NCBI GenBank assembly: GCA_016722375.1 | Contig: JADKJG010000003.1 | Span: 124,001 to 188,000 of the forward strand | Source of the DNA: Bacteroidota bacterium | GTDB lineage: Bacteria; Bacteroidota; Bacteroidia; Chitinophagales; LD1 | Reading direction: 5' to 3' | Length of the DNA stretch: 64,000 nt | Part shown: positions 27,385 to 38,059 of the stretch, piece after piece | Position numbering within the stretch: position 1 is the stretch's first letter | Layout: each line of letters starts with the position of its first letter | Program-made: the position numbers and the translations under genes | Notes under the pieces: generated by a model | What the model was told of the DNA's origin: nothing | What the model saw: the letters and a program-made list of their open reading frames with translations, nothing else | Database searches by the model: none

Positions 27385-28527
27385 ATGATAAAGCAGCTAC
27401 TTTTATCTTTTACTTTTCTATCCATTGCTTGTGGAGTTATGTCACAGGCTCCGAACAATCTTAATTATCAGGCGGTAGTGCGCGATGCTTCAGGACAAAT
27501 CGTTGCCAATTCATCTGTGGGGATCCGCTTTAGTATCCATGATCTCACTGCGGCAGGAAATGTTGTTTTCCAAGAAACACAGACATTGCCTACAAATCAA
27601 TTTGGTTTGGTGAGTACCAAAATCGGGGCAAATGGAAATCTGGCTATCGTAAATTGGAGCAATGGCAATAAGTTTTTACAAGTTGAAGTAGATATTGCGG
27701 GAGGCACTAGCTATAATGATATGGGTACTTCTCAATTAGCCAGCGTTCCTTATGCTCTGTTTGCTGCTAACAGTTTGCCAGGACCTGCGGGTCCGTCTGG
27801 TGCAGCCGGAGTAACTGGCCCTACAGGAGAATCTGGCACAATTGGCGCTACGGGCCCTTCCGGCTTGCAGGGAGCTACGGGTGCCACCGGTGCTACTGGT
27901 CCGGCAGGAACAGGCGGCGGAGGTGATGGACTACCGAAGATAGTATCGGGCAGCATATCAGTTGGATCTTCCTATGTTTCAACCAATGCTACCACTACCT
28001 TGACCAACGGCATTTGTGCGCCTACTGCATCATCTTTATGGCTCCCCTGTACTGGTGGGCTATGTGCAGTGTGTACTGAAACTTATGCGCAACTCTTACC
28101 GGTAGGTTTCAACATCATTGGGGCAGCGGTACTAGAAGGAACGGAAAAAACTGTGGTGAAGACTGACACCAGTGGAGTGCTAATCATGGCTAACCTTTCC
28201 ATTAAGTCCACAAATAATGCTACTAATGGGTTAGGAGTAGGTTCTCGTTATGCTCTTTGGGTACAAAGAAGCACAGATAATTTTGCCGCCAATGCAGTAA
28301 ATATCTATCGAGTAGAAGAGGGTACGGCTGCGGGAACCACACTAACAACAAACCCACCTACCCTGAGCAGCGGCACATCTAATACAACCATTATTTACCC
28401 TGATTTAGGATTGACACCTGGTACTTACCAATACCGGATAGTATATCAGGGGTTGTTAGGCGGAGGCACTGGTCAGGCAGTCTATTTGCAAGACCGTTCC
28501 ATGGTACTGATGCACGTGAAACCTTAA
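27385..28527 (+). CDS. Exported collagen-like protein
   Basis: 380 residues from ATG 27385; the longer frame from 27316 lacks signal-like sequence. The signal peptide is MIKQLLLSFTFLSIACGVMS. The domain QAPNNLNYQAVVRDASGQIV is a conserved N-terminal module of Bacteroidetes surface proteins. It is followed by ~16 Gly-X-Y triplets (GPAGPSGAAGVTGPTGESG) and a C-terminal beta-rich region with TPGTYQYRIVYQG. Probably an extended surface fibre or adhesive protein. No sorting tail is seen at the C-terminus, which ends in VYLQDRSMVLMHVKP. Confidence 0.75.
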   Translation: MIKQLLLSFTFLSIACGVMSQAPNNLNYQAVVRDASGQIVANSSVGIRFSIHDLTAAGNVVFQETQTLPTNQFGLVSTKIGANGNLAIVNWSNGNKFLQVEVDIAGGTSYNDMGTSQLASVPYALFAANSLPGPAGPSGAAGVTGPTGESGTIGATGPSGLQGATGATGATGPAGTGGGGDGLPKIVSGSISVGSSYVSTNATTTLTNGICAPTASSLWLPCTGGLCAVCTETYAQLLPVGFNIIGAAVLEGTEKTVVKTDTSGVLIMANLSIKSTNNATNGLGVGSRYALWVQRSTDNFAANAVNIYRVEEGTAAGTTLTTNPPTLSSGTSNTTIIYPDLGLTPGTYQYRIVYQGLLGGGTGQAVYLQDRSMVLMHVKP

Positions 28528-28533
28528 ACGGGT

Positions 28534-29115
28534 TCAACGCAGCACTACCTTTTGTTCTTCCATAATCTTACGGATGTTAATCAACGCATAACGCATCCGT
28601 GCCAGACAGGTATTGACTGGTGTTTTGGTATATTCTGAAACTTCCTTGAAACTGAAATTGAAAAAATGTCGGAGAATCAATACCTCCTTTTGCTCCTCCG
28701 GCAATTGCTCAACCAACTCCTTTAACTTCCCCTCGTAATTTTCAGTCCGGATATGGTCTTCTTCAGAGCGCTCCTCAAATTTTAGATACTTAAAGATGTC
28801 ATCTCCTTCACTAGTTACAATTCCCGGCAATCGTTTTAGTTTTCTAAAATGGTCAATACATAGATTATAAGCAATTCGAGCCGCCCATGGCGCAAACTTG
28901 CCCTCATCATTATATTTCCCGGAACGCAACGTATCAATGACGCGGATAAACGTTTCTTGAAAAATGTCTTCGGCGAGATATTGATCTCTCACCATCACGT
29001 AAATAGAGGTGTAGATTTTATCCTTATGACGAAGGATTAGCCTTTCGAGAGCCAACCTCTCACCGGAAAGATACAATTGAATCAGTTCCTTGTCGCTTAA
29101 TAATTGCATGCGCAT
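28534..29115 (-). CDS. ECF-type RNA polymerase sigma factor
   Basis: 193 residues. Sigma region 2 is recognisable in DQYLAEDIFQETFIRVIDTL and FAPWAARIAYNLCIDHFRKL. Region 4 is the helix-turn-helix VEQLPEEQKEVLILRHFFNF then SFKEVSEYTKTPVNTCLARM. No anti-sigma gene is adjacent, unlike most ECF operons. Its 3' end is 6 bp from the convergent collagen-like gene. The target regulon is unknown. Confidence 0.9.
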   Translation of the reverse strand: MRMQLLSDKELIQLYLSGERLALERLILRHKDKIYTSIYVMVRDQYLAEDIFQETFIRVIDTLRSGKYNDEGKFAPWAARIAYNLCIDHFRKLKRLPGIVTSEGDDIFKYLKFEERSEEDHIRTENYEGKLKELVEQLPEEQKEVLILRHFFNFSFKEVSEYTKTPVNTCLARMRYALINIRKIMEEQKVVLR

Positions 29116-29422
29116 ACCGTTACGTTTTAGGTTAATTAATATAATTACACGTAGAGGTATGCTATAAGCGTTTCTGTTTTTGGTTTATTTAAATTTCTCT
29201 TCTCTTACTGTTTTTGGTTCCGATAGAAAGACGCTACTCTCTCACCCATATACCAAACAAGGCTCGAAAACTTAAAAACTGTAAAGAGGTATAGTATTAC
29301 TCAATGGTTAACGAAAAAATAAAGCCTTAAAAATTACCTTTGCAATTCTTGTAAAATAGAGTAGAGAGAGTCGTTACTGGCTTTTTAGTTTTCGTTAATA
29401 AATCAAAGTTAAAAAAATATAA
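29116..29422. promoter_or_regulatory. Divergent control region, sigma factor / uvrA
   Basis: This 307-bp gap separates two divergent genes. It contains a perfect TAnnTTTG -7 box for uvrA, TACCTTTG at 29335-29342, ~80 bp before the start; the -33 element is weak. The rest is AT-rich with no reading frame or repeat. A LexA-type operator was not recognised. Confidence 0.5.
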
Positions 29423-32218
29423 TTGAAATCTCCAAATAAATCTTTTGCCGACGAAAAAAAGATTTTCATCAAGGGAGCCCGGGTACACAATCTGAAGAAC
29501 GTAGATGTGGAACTTCCCAAGAACAAGTTCATTGTAGTAACCGGGGTCTCCGGCTCTGGAAAGTCATCCCTCACCATTGATACACTCTATGCAGAGGGAC
29601 AGCGTCGCTATGTGGAGTCGTTGTCGTCCTATGCCCGCCAGTTTCTTACCCGAATGGATAAGCCAGACGTTGATTACATCAAAGGCTTGTGTCCTGCGAT
29701 TGCGATCGAACAGAAGGTCTCTACGAGAACCACCCGCTCTACCGTAGGCTCGCTTACTGAAATATACGATTATCTCCGCCTTTTGTTCGCTCGAATTGGA
29801 AAAACTTATTCCCCTGTTTCTGGTGAAGTAGTACAAAAACATGAGGTGATGGATGCGGTGAACTTCATCTTTGGATTGGATGAAGGAGAAAAGGTCTACA
29901 TCTATTTTGAAAATAAGGTTCAGAAAAATTTTCAGGATGATCTCAAACTTTTATTACAAAAGGGATTCACCCGTATCAAATCGGGAAAGGGGATTGATAA
30001 AATAGAGGAGCTAATCGAAAATAAGAAGACGATTTCTAAGCGAGCAGAAACTTCCATTCTGGTCCTAGTGGATAGGCTGGTTGTTAAACAAGCTGATGAA
30101 GATTTGAAATCTCGGGCAGCCGATTCAGTACAAACTACTTTTAGCGAGGGGCATGGCGAATGTGTGATTGAATATGGTGAGCATAGGACCAAAGTATTCT
30201 CCAATAAGTTTGAGGCCGATGGGATTTCATTTGAAGAACCCAGCCCTGATTTTTTCAATTTCAACAACCCCTATGGCGCCTGCAAAACCTGCGAAGGCTT
30301 TGGAACAGTGTTGGGATTAGATGAAGATTTGATTTTCCCAGACAAGGAACTTTCCATGTACGAAAACGCAGCAGCGCCTTGGCGGGGCGAAAAGATGAGT
30401 GAATGGCTGGAGCCACTTTTAAAAAAAGGAGTCTTGTTTGATTTCCCAATCCACCGCTCTTATAAAGATCTGAGTGAGGAGGAAAAAGAGCTGCTCTGGT
30501 CAGGAAACAAATATTTCAAGGGACTAAGTGATTTCTTCAAACATATCGAGGAGCAGAGCTATAAAATTCAGTATCGCGTGATGCTGAGCCGCTATCGTGG
30601 CAAGACCACCTGTCCCGATTGCAAAGGCTCCCGGATTCGGAAAGATGCGCAATACGTAAAAATAAACGACCGAAATATTTCTTCCTTAATGTTGTTGCCA
30701 ATCAAGGAACTCTATGTTTTTTTCAAGGAAATAAAACTGGGCAAGACAGAAACCAAAATAGCGGAACGCATTCTTGCCGAGGTCAACAGCCGCCTGCAAA
30801 CCATGATGGATGTAGGCTTAGGATACTTAACCCTGAATCGTCTTTCTAATACTCTCTCAGGTGGCGAAACACAACGTATCAACCTGACTCGCTCTATCGG
30901 GAGCAACCTTACTTCGTCCTTGTATATTTTGGATGAGCCGAGTATTGGTTTGCATCAGCGAGATACGGACCGCTTGATTCGAGTGCTGAAGAACCTCCGC
31001 GACTTGGGGAATACGGTGGTAGTGGTAGAACATGACGAGGACTTGATGCAGGCGAGCGACCACATTGTGGACATGGGGCCTGAAGCCGGGGTGTTTGGAG
31101 GCGAGGTGATGTTTAATGGCAGCACCAAAGAATTATTAAAAGCGAAAACACTAACAGCCAAGTATTTGAATGGTGAAATAAAAATTCCATTTAGTAAAAA
31201 AAGGCGCAAGCCAAGTAATTGGTTGGAAATCATGGGGGCATCGCAGCATAATTTGAAAAACATAGATGTCCGGTTTCCATTGAATGCCTTGACGGTGGTA
31301 AGCGGAGTGAGTGGCTCAGGGAAAACAACCTTGGTCAAGAAAATTTTATATCCGGCGATAGTCAGGTTATTAGATTCTACCGGAGAAAAACCGGGGACCT
31401 ATCGCGATCTGAAAGGCGACCTGAAGCGGGTGACCGCCATTGAAATGATTGACCAGAATCCTTTAGGAAGAAGTTCGCGCTCCAATCCGGTAACCTACGT
31501 AAAAGCTTATGACGGTATCCGCGATATGCTTGCCAGACAACAACTGGCCAAAATCCGCGGCTATCAGGCAAAAGATTTTTCATTCAACGTAGAGGGTGGC
31601 CGCTGCGAAACCTGTAAGGGAGATGGAGAAGTGATTGTAGAAATGCAGTTCCTTGCTGATGTTCATTTGAAATGCGAATCCTGCAACGGCAGAAAATTTA
31701 AAGAAGAAGTGCTGGAAGTTCGGTATAAAGACAAGAATGTTTATGACATTCTGGAACTGAGCGTAGATGAAGCCATGATATTTTTTGCCGACCATAAAGA
31801 TATTATTACCAAACTCACCCCCTTGCAGAACGTAGGTCTGGGTTATGTCAAACTTGGCCAATCGAGTTCTACTTTAAGCGGCGGCGAAGCCCAGCGTGTA
31901 AAGCTGGCCTCGTTTCTCAATAAGGGTGCAGCACCCAATCCGGTGCTCTTTATTTTTGATGAGCCCACCACCGGTCTTCATTTTCATGACATCAGCAAAT
32001 TGATTTCCTCTTTCAATCAACTCATCGAAGCCGGTCACTCGGTTATAGTGATTGAACATAACATGGACGTCATTAAATGTGCTGACTGGCTCATTGACCT
32101 CGGTCCCGAAGGAGGTGACGACGGCGGCGAGTTGCTTTATCAGGGAGAGCCGGAGGGCATCCTTTCTGTCAAAAAATCGTACACGGCAAAATATCTTCGA
32201 CCCAAATTGAATGGATAA
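29423..32218 (+). CDS. uvrA: Excinuclease ABC subunit UvrA
   Basis: 931 residues, normal UvrA length. The only plausible start is TTG at 29423, since no ATG lies before the conserved [23 protein letters not shown] domain 1: Walker [11 protein letters not shown]; signature [16 protein letters not shown] and [14 protein letters not shown]. Domain 2: [28 protein letters not shown] and [13 protein letters not shown]. Zinc fingers at [16 protein letters not shown] and CETCKGDGE...CESCNGRK. It scans DNA for bulky lesions with UvrB. Six bases separate its stop from the next frame. Confidence 0.97.
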   Translation: MKSPNKSFADEKKIFIKGARVHNLKNVDVELPKNKFIVVTGVSGSGKSSLTIDTLYAEGQRRYVESLSSYARQFLTRMDKPDVDYIKGLCPAIAIEQKVSTRTTRSTVGSLTEIYDYLRLLFARIGKTYSPVSGEVVQKHEVMDAVNFIFGLDEGEKVYIYFENKVQKNFQDDLKLLLQKGFTRIKSGKGIDKIEELIENKKTISKRAETSILVLVDRLVVKQADEDLKSRAADSVQTTFSEGHGECVIEYGEHRTKVFSNKFEADGISFEEPSPDFFNFNNPYGACKTCEGFGTVLGLDEDLIFPDKELSMYENAAAPWRGEKMSEWLEPLLKKGVLFDFPIHRSYKDLSEEEKELLWSGNKYFKGLSDFFKHIEEQSYKIQYRVMLSRYRGKTTCPDCKGSRIRKDAQYVKINDRNISSLMLLPIKELYVFFKEIKLGKTETKIAERILAEVNSRLQTMMDVGLGYLTLNRLSNTLSGGETQRINLTRSIGSNLTSSLYILDEPSIGLHQRDTDRLIRVLKNLRDLGNTVVVVEHDEDLMQASDHIVDMGPEAGVFGGEVMFNGSTKELLKAKTLTAKYLNGEIKIPFSKKRRKPSNWLEIMGASQHNLKNIDVRFPLNALTVVSGVSGSGKTTLVKKILYPAIVRLLDSTGEKPGTYRDLKGDLKRVTAIEMIDQNPLGRSSRSNPVTYVKAYDGIRDMLARQQLAKIRGYQAKDFSFNVEGGRCETCKGDGEVIVEMQFLADVHLKCESCNGRKFKEEVLEVRYKDKNVYDILELSVDEAMIFFADHKDIITKLTPLQNVGLGYVKLGQSSSTLSGGEAQRVKLASFLNKGAAPNPVLFIFDEPTTGLHFHDISKLISSFNQLIEAGHSVIVIEHNMDVIKCADWLIDLGPEGGDDGGELLYQGEPEGILSVKKSYTAKYLRPKLNG

Positions 32219-32247
32219 AGTGGATGGTCATTAAAACAGAACGACTG

Positions 32248-33030
32248 ATGAATAGAATTCCCTTGTTAGTGCTGATGGTTTTCGGAGTGTTTGGCCTGTC
32301 GGCACAGAGTCATTTTTATGGAATAGTCAAAAAATGGGATGGCTCGGCCACCCCTATTTATCAGGCTTTAGTTAAGGTGAAAGAAGGAGAGAAGGTGCTT
32401 CCTTCCATCAAATCGTATTTCGACGGCAGCTATAAATTTGAACTGAGCGAAAATAAAACTTACAAGGTGTATATCTCCAAGCAAGGTTGTTCGGATACTA
32501 CCTTCACGATAACCACCGACAAAGATGCCAAGCCATCTATGCAATACGTCACCGTGCGCCTCATAAAGGATGGAATGCGTCTTACAGGCTCCGTGCGAAG
32601 TCGCGATGAGAAATTTCCCATTCGGGACGCAACAGTTATTTTACGCAATGTCATGACCCGCGAAGAACAGCGCAGCACCACCGGCATTGACGGCTCCTAT
32701 AACCTCCGCCTCGATTATGAAACCAACTACCGCCTAAGCCTCGACAAATGGTCGCCGGGCATTATGAATAAATATCGCGACACCACTTTTTATCTTTCTA
32801 CTGTGGGCTTCAGCCAACCGGTGGATTATCGCCTCGATGTTTACCTGATTCCTGATGAAGAGGGCACCACCGAGCCTCGCGAAGACTATGATCCTACTCG
32901 CACGCCCGAAAACAAAAAGTTGAAACCCGCCCTCGACCTCAGCAAAATAAAATACCGCTCGCTTGATAAAGAAGATCCGGGCCAGCCAGCCAAGAAGCCA
33001 ACGACTACCCCGGTAGCCAAGCCGAAATAG
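32248..33030 (+). CDS. Exported protein with carboxypeptidase-regulatory-like domains
   Basis: 260 residues from ATG 32248 (MNRIPLLVLMVFGVFGLSAQ, signal peptide); a start at 32224 would add eight polar residues. Two Ig-like carboxypeptidase-regulatory modules follow: PIYQALVKVKEGEKVLPSIK with SYFDGSYKFELSENKTYKVY, and FPIRDATVILRNVMTREEQR with GIDGSYNLRLDYETNYRLSL. The C-terminus is basic and Pro/Lys-rich (PAKKPTTTPVAKPK). It is likely periplasmic or outer-membrane associated; specific role unknown. Just after uvrA, possibly co-transcribed. Confidence 0.65.
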   Translation: MNRIPLLVLMVFGVFGLSAQSHFYGIVKKWDGSATPIYQALVKVKEGEKVLPSIKSYFDGSYKFELSENKTYKVYISKQGCSDTTFTITTDKDAKPSMQYVTVRLIKDGMRLTGSVRSRDEKFPIRDATVILRNVMTREEQRSTTGIDGSYNLRLDYETNYRLSLDKWSPGIMNKYRDTTFYLSTVGFSQPVDYRLDVYLIPDEEGTTEPREDYDPTRTPENKKLKPALDLSKIKYRSLDKEDPGQPAKKPTTTPVAKPK

Positions 33031-33154
33031 GGTTAGTCTGTATCAACCAAAATCTTCTAAGTCCTTTTCCAAAACATAAATAGAAACGATAGCCCCCTAA
33101 TCTGCGAATCGGGCGAAAAGCATGTTTTTTCATCAAAAAACAGGTTTTTTTAGC

Positions 33155-33403
33155 CCGTCGAAGACTGTTTTTCTATCGAAGACTGCGGGAGGAGTTCCGA
33201 TAAGTGCAAATATAGTTTCGATGACTGGGGTAGGAGTTTCGATCACTGCGCTTGGAATTTCGATGACTGCGAGAGGACTTTCGAACACAGCAAAACTAGT
33301 TTCGATAACTACAAAAATGGTTCCGATAAGTGCAAAATCTCTTCCGAAGACTGCGGAAACTGTTTCGATAGGTGCAGATGGCATTTCGATAAGACACCTC
33401 ACC
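33155..33403. repeat. 21-bp tandem array B (11-12 units)
   Basis: Eleven in-register 21-bp units run from 33173 to 33403. One more unit precedes them with an 18-bp step. The conserved half is GTTTCGATGACTGC and the other ~7 bases are free (for example GAGAGGA, CAAAATC, GCTTGGA). The frame encodes the heptad SITAxGI on plus and VIETxSA on minus, open on both strands. It fills the gap between two plus-strand genes. The rest of the gap (33404-33648) has only a TACATTCG box at 33609-33616 for gcvT. Confidence 0.9.
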
Positions 33404-33648
33404 TCCGATCCCTATTTCTCCGAAGGAAAATCTTTTTAATCCTTAATGTAGCTGCTTGAATTTCAATCAGAAAGCTGATTAAGATCAAGAACTTAAAGGA
33501 ACGTATTCCTAATCCTTAGAACTTCTTCTATCGTTATTAATCCTGATAGAGGCTCGTTCTATGCTCACTTTCTGGTCAGAAAAACCAAGACGTCTTTTGT
33601 TTTTCTATTACATTCGCCGTTCCAAAATTTTAATCAATGTTAGCTTCT

Positions 33649-34728
33649 ATGAAAGATACAGTCCTTACTTCGGTTCACATTTCTCTTGGTGCAAAGATGG
33701 CTGAGTTTGCAGGATATAATATGCCAATTGTTTATTCCAGTATCAACGAGGAGCATAGGGCAGTGCGCAACAGCGTGGGGGTGTTTGATGTTAGCCACAT
33801 GGGCGAGTTTATGCTGAAAGGTGAGAAGGCGCTGGACTTGATTCAGTTGGTGACGAGCAACGATGCATCGAAACTAGCAGATGGGAAAGTGCAGTATTCG
33901 TGCCTGCCGAATGAGACGGGTGGAATAGTGGATGATTTGTTGGTCTATCGTTTCGATGGACAGAAGTATTTTCTAGTGGTGAATGCTTCGAACATAGAGA
34001 AGGACTGGAACTGGATAAAGAAGCACAATACGTTTGGGGTGGAGATGGTGAACATGAGTGATGATTTGAGTTTGCTGGCGGTGCAAGGTCCGAATGCGGT
34101 GGCCACCTTGAAGAAGTTGACAGCGGTGAATCTTGATTCGATTCCTTATTATGCTTTTACGACGGGCACGTTGGCGGGAATAGAGGAGGTGATTATTTCG
34201 AACACGGGCTATACCGGCGCCGGTGGTTTCGAACTTTATGTTAAGAATAAAGATGTGAAGAAGGTTTGGGATGCGCTGTTTGAGGCAGGGAAAGAATTTG
34301 AAATTGTTCCGACCGGACTGGGTTGCCGCGATACCTTAAGACTGGAAAAGGCTTTTTGTCTTTATGGACATGATATTGATGACACTACGTCACCAATTGA
34401 AGCCGGTTTGGGTTGGATTACAAAATTCACTAAGAAATTTATTCATTCGGATTATCACAAAGCCATCAAAGACAACGGAGCCAAAAAGAAATTGGTAGGT
34501 TTTGAGATTGCGGAGAAGGGGAAAATCCCCCGTCAGCATTTCAAAATAAAAGATGCGGCAGGGAATGAAATAGGTGTAGTGACTTCGGGTACTCAATCTC
34601 CTTCTTTAAGTAAAGCGATTGGTCTAGGATATGTGAAGGCGCAGTTCGCACCGGTTGGTACCGAAATCTTCGTGGAGATAAGAAACCAGTTGGTGAAGGC
34701 GACTGTGGTGAAGACACCGTTTTTGTAA
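33649..34728 (+). CDS. gcvT: Aminomethyltransferase (glycine cleavage T protein)
   Basis: 359 residues from ATG 33649 ([20 protein letters not shown]). An in-frame ATG at 33637 is also possible. GcvT hallmarks: [36 protein letters not shown] with the catalytic Asp region, [32 protein letters not shown] and [13 protein letters not shown], then [19 protein letters not shown]. The enzyme moves the methylene group from aminomethylated H protein to tetrahydrofolate. No other gcv gene is in the window. Confidence 0.95.
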   Translation: MKDTVLTSVHISLGAKMAEFAGYNMPIVYSSINEEHRAVRNSVGVFDVSHMGEFMLKGEKALDLIQLVTSNDASKLADGKVQYSCLPNETGGIVDDLLVYRFDGQKYFLVVNASNIEKDWNWIKKHNTFGVEMVNMSDDLSLLAVQGPNAVATLKKLTAVNLDSIPYYAFTTGTLAGIEEVIISNTGYTGAGGFELYVKNKDVKKVWDALFEAGKEFEIVPTGLGCRDTLRLEKAFCLYGHDIDDTTSPIEAGLGWITKFTKKFIHSDYHKAIKDNGAKKKLVGFEIAEKGKIPRQHFKIKDAAGNEIGVVTSGTQSPSLSKAIGLGYVKAQFAPVGTEIFVEIRNQLVKATVVKTPFL

Positions 34729-34735
34729 AGCCAAA

Positions 34736-34834
34736 GCCCCCTAACCCCCGATGGGGGAATAGGAAAGTTTATCATGAAAATTATAAATTGAATATTAGGT
34801 GCCTCGCCAGTTCCCCCATCGGGGGTTAGGGGAC
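34736..34834. repeat. Inverted GCCCCCTAACCCCC repeat, REP/terminator-like
   Basis: Left arm 34736-34759 and right arm 34811-34834 are inverted with 23 of 24 matches; each contains a local hairpin CCCCC-GAT-GGGGG. It separates convergent gcvT and scpA and may end transcription from both sides. Same family as 13033-13152; a degenerate piece (ACCCACTAACCCC) follows ileS at ~50399. Confidence 0.7.
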
Positions 34835-34837
34835 TGG

Positions 34838-35623
34838 CTAATTTTCCTGTCCCTCTAATACCACCTCTTGCGGTTCGTCGGGACTGCCTTTCTCTAACCA
34901 GAAGTTATTGTAGCCTTCGCCAATCAGGATTTTGATTTGTTGTTCTTGGATAAGTTCCAAAACAGAAAGGAAAACAAAGACCGCATGAACGCGGTTTTCT
35001 ACTCCTTCAAAGACGGATTCAAAAGCCATTTTCTTTCCAGACTTTACTTTTTCAATCAACAACATTTTTTCTCCCGAGATAGTATAAGGAGGAGTCTCTA
35101 CGGTGTGGACTACTTTTTGTTTTTCACGAGCAACTCGGTCTAGTACGTTCTGAAAGGCCTTGAGCAAGCGGAACATGGTAAGGCTCTGCATCTCAAATTC
35201 TGTTTCAAACAAGGCGGCGATCTCTTTGTTTTCGTTCAGCGCATTGCCGCGCTTGTTGATGTTTTGGCGGTCTTCTTCCAAGCGACGCATCGCCTCGGTA
35301 GCTTCTTTGTATTTCTTGTATTCAATCAACCGGCTGACTAGTTCATCACGCGGATCAATTTCCTGACCGGTTTCGGGATCAAGTTCTTTACGAGGCAATA
35401 ATAGTTTCGCTTTGATACGCATTAAGGTAGCCGCCACTAATATAAATTCACTCGCCACCTCAATGTCCAGTGTTTCTAGCTGATGCAGGTAGGTCAGGAA
35501 ATCTGTGGTTACCTTGAAGATGGGAATGTCGTAGATATCCAGTTCATCCCTTTCAATAAAAAAAAGGAGAAGGTCGAAGGGGCCTTCAAACTGAGGGAGT
35601 TTTATTTCGTAGGTATCCTGCAT
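34838..35623 (-). CDS. scpA: Segregation and condensation protein A
   Basis: 261 residues. The start YEIKLPQFEGPFDLLLFFIE and DELDIYDIPIFKVTTDFLTY, followed by FILVAATLMRIKAKLLLP, are diagnostic of ScpA kleisins. The C-terminal winged helix (AVFVFLSVLELIQEQQIKIL) binds the Smc head. ScpA bridges Smc dimers to condense chromosomes. The C-terminal tail (DEPQEVVLEGQEN) is normal. Upstream recQ is in the same direction, 44 bp away. Confidence 0.94.
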   Translation of the reverse strand: MQDTYEIKLPQFEGPFDLLLFFIERDELDIYDIPIFKVTTDFLTYLHQLETLDIEVASEFILVAATLMRIKAKLLLPRKELDPETGQEIDPRDELVSRLIEYKKYKEATEAMRRLEEDRQNINKRGNALNENKEIAALFETEFEMQSLTMFRLLKAFQNVLDRVAREKQKVVHTVETPPYTISGEKMLLIEKVKSGKKMAFESVFEGVENRVHAVFVFLSVLELIQEQQIKILIGEGYNNFWLEKGSPDEPQEVVLEGQEN

Positions 35624-35667
35624 GAAACTGAATGAAACGCGAATATAATTTTATGACCTTGGAAGGT

Positions 35668-37871
35668 TTAGTTGGCCATCTCACTCATAAATTTGATGCG
35701 AACCATTTGAATATCTTCCGGCTCTAATTCATCAGCCTTGAACTCCTCGCAAGCTGCATCAATTGAGTCTGTTGCTGCCGTACGAAAATATTCATAGATA
35801 TCGCCTATCAGGTCTTCGTCCATGATACTTTTGATGTAGTAGTCAATGTTCATCTTCGTTCCCGAGTTGACAATGGTTTCGATTTCATTAATCAGTTGAC
35901 CTCGCTTCATGCCGAGCATTTTGGCAATTTCATCTATAGAAATTTTCTTGTCCACCGCTTGAATGATTCGGACCTTATCGCCGCTCTTATTAACCACTCC
36001 TTTCACAACAAAATCATAAGGACGATCAATGTCATTATCGTCCACGTACTTTTTAATAAAAGCAATAAACTCCTTTCCATATCTGTCTGCCTTCCCTTTG
36101 CTCACTCCGCTGATGTTGATTAACTCATCCATCGTGACAGGGTATTTGGTACACATCTCTTCTAACGAAAAATCCTGAAAGACCACATAAGGCGGAAGGC
36201 TATGTCGCTTGCCAACTTGTTTGCGTAATTCGGTGAGTAATTTTAACAGCGCGGGTCTAAAACCGATTTCGCCCCTCCGCCATCATCCACCATCACGTCT
36301 GAGCCATCATCTTCAAAGTTATGATTGACCGATACCTTTGTTGCCTTCGGCTTCTTGATAAACTCCAAGCCCAGCTTATTGATCTTCAGCACCCCATACT
36401 CCTCGATATCCTTATCCAAATAACCCAACATCATGGCGTTACGGATCACCGCATTCCAGTGATGTTCGTCTTTATCAGCACCCTTCCCAAACAATGGATT
36501 CTGGTCATATTTGAAATCCGTCAACTCCTTCACTTTTTTACCCAACAGGAATTTGACCATGTAGGGCAGGTCATGGTTTTCTTTTGTAACTTTTATAGAC
36601 TCCAATACATATTTTGTGTCCGCCGCAACATCAATTTTCTCTTTAGGATGACGGCAGTTATCGCACATTTTATTACATCCTTTGGCATCGAATCCTTCAC
36701 CAAAGTAATGTAGCAGAAATTTCCTTCTGCATTCAGCCGATTCGATATAGGCGACCGTTTCATTAATCAACTGGATGTTGCGTTCACGCTCTGCAACGCT
36801 TTTATCTCTCAAAAGCTTTTCCAACTTGGATATATCTTTATAGGAGAAATAAACCACACATTCCCCATCTCCTCCATCTCTTCCCGAACGGCCCGTCTCT
36901 TGATAATAGTTTTCCAAGGATTTCGGAATATCATAGTGAATGACATAGCGGATATCCGGCTTGTCAATCCCCATTCCAAAGGCGATGGTAGCCACAATCA
37001 CATCTAGTTCTTCCATCAGAAAGTCATCCTGGGTTTGTGTGCGTAACTTACCGTCCAGACCCGCATGATAGGGCGCGGCCTTAATACCATTAGCACGAAG
37101 CACCTTAGATAAATCATCGCAGGTCTTCCGGTTGATTACATATATAATACCTGATTTGCCCGTACGCTGCTTGATAAACTGCACCATGTTCTTGATGGCA
37201 AGCTGCGGGGTTTTCTTGGGACGAATCTCGTAGTAAAGATTGGGCCGATTGAAAGAGGAAATGAAGATGTTCGGCTTTTTGAGCATCAACGTCTTCACAA
37301 TATCACTTTGAACTTTCGGTGTGGCGGTGGCGGTAAGCGCTATGATGGGGATTTTCTGCTCTAATGCTTTGATAATCTCATGAATCCTTCTGTATTCAGG
37401 CCGGAAATCATGACCCCATTCTGAAATACAGTGTGCCTCATCCACCGCAATGAAACTGATTTTAACCTCCTTGAAAAAATCTACTGTCTCCTGTTTGGTT
37501 AGTGTTTCAGGTGCAACATAAAGCATTTTAGTTTTGCCATCCGTGATATCCTTAAGAACCGCCGTACGTTCCGTTCTGTTGAGCGAAGAGTTTAGGAAGT
37601 GAGCTATGCTATCGTTCTCTGAATAGTTCCTGACCAAATCCACTTGGTTCTTCATCAGCGCAATCAGGGGAGAAATAATAATAGCGACCCCTTCATTCAG
37701 AATAGCCGGCAACTGGTAGCAGAGTGATTTGCCACCGCCCGTCGGCATGATGACAAAAGTATCCGTGCCTTTCATCAAAGACTGGATAATCTTTTCCTGA
37801 TCTCCTTTAAATTTCTTAAATCCAAAATACTCCTGTAAAGCCTCTTCAAGCCTCATTGGTGCTACTTCCAT
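35668..37871 (-). pseudogene. recQ: RecQ DNA helicase, single frameshift
   Basis: Frame 1 (start 37871, 542 residues) holds the helicase: Walker A MPTGGGKSLCYQLPA, DEAH in AVDEAHCISEWGHDFRPEY, motif VI YQETGRSGRDGG, the zinc cysteines CRRKF...CNKMCDNCRH and the winged helix. It ends at DPRC. The next frame continues ALLKLLTELRKQVGKRHSLP into the HRDC domain (LEEMCTKYPVTMDELINISG) and stops at 35668, total ~733 residues, normal for Bacteroidetes RecQ. The coding strand has GACCCGCGC where an extra C would keep frame (36252-36257). One missing base may be a read error; if real, the protein loses HRDC but keeps the helicase core. Confidence 0.88.
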
Positions 37872-37995
37872 AGTGCATAATCATTAAATGAACAAATCAG
37901 TCGAGGTAAAAGTTGAATCTATATCTGAGTGGCTTTTGAATTCTGCCTGAAAATAAGGAAAGTTTTGGTAACGGGATGGCGAATTTATAAAGAAG

Positions 37996-38026
37996 TTTCA
38001 AAGAGTAGTTCGAATACTTATTTTTG
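37996..38026 (+). promoter_or_regulatory. Promoter of manC
   Basis: TTTC (37996-37999), 19-nt spacer, perfect TATTTTTG -7 box (38019-38026), matching the Bacteroidetes sigma consensus; start codon at 38060. Confidence 0.55.
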
Positions 38027-38059
38027 CGCCCCTTTGATTAACAATAATTGTAAGCCCCG

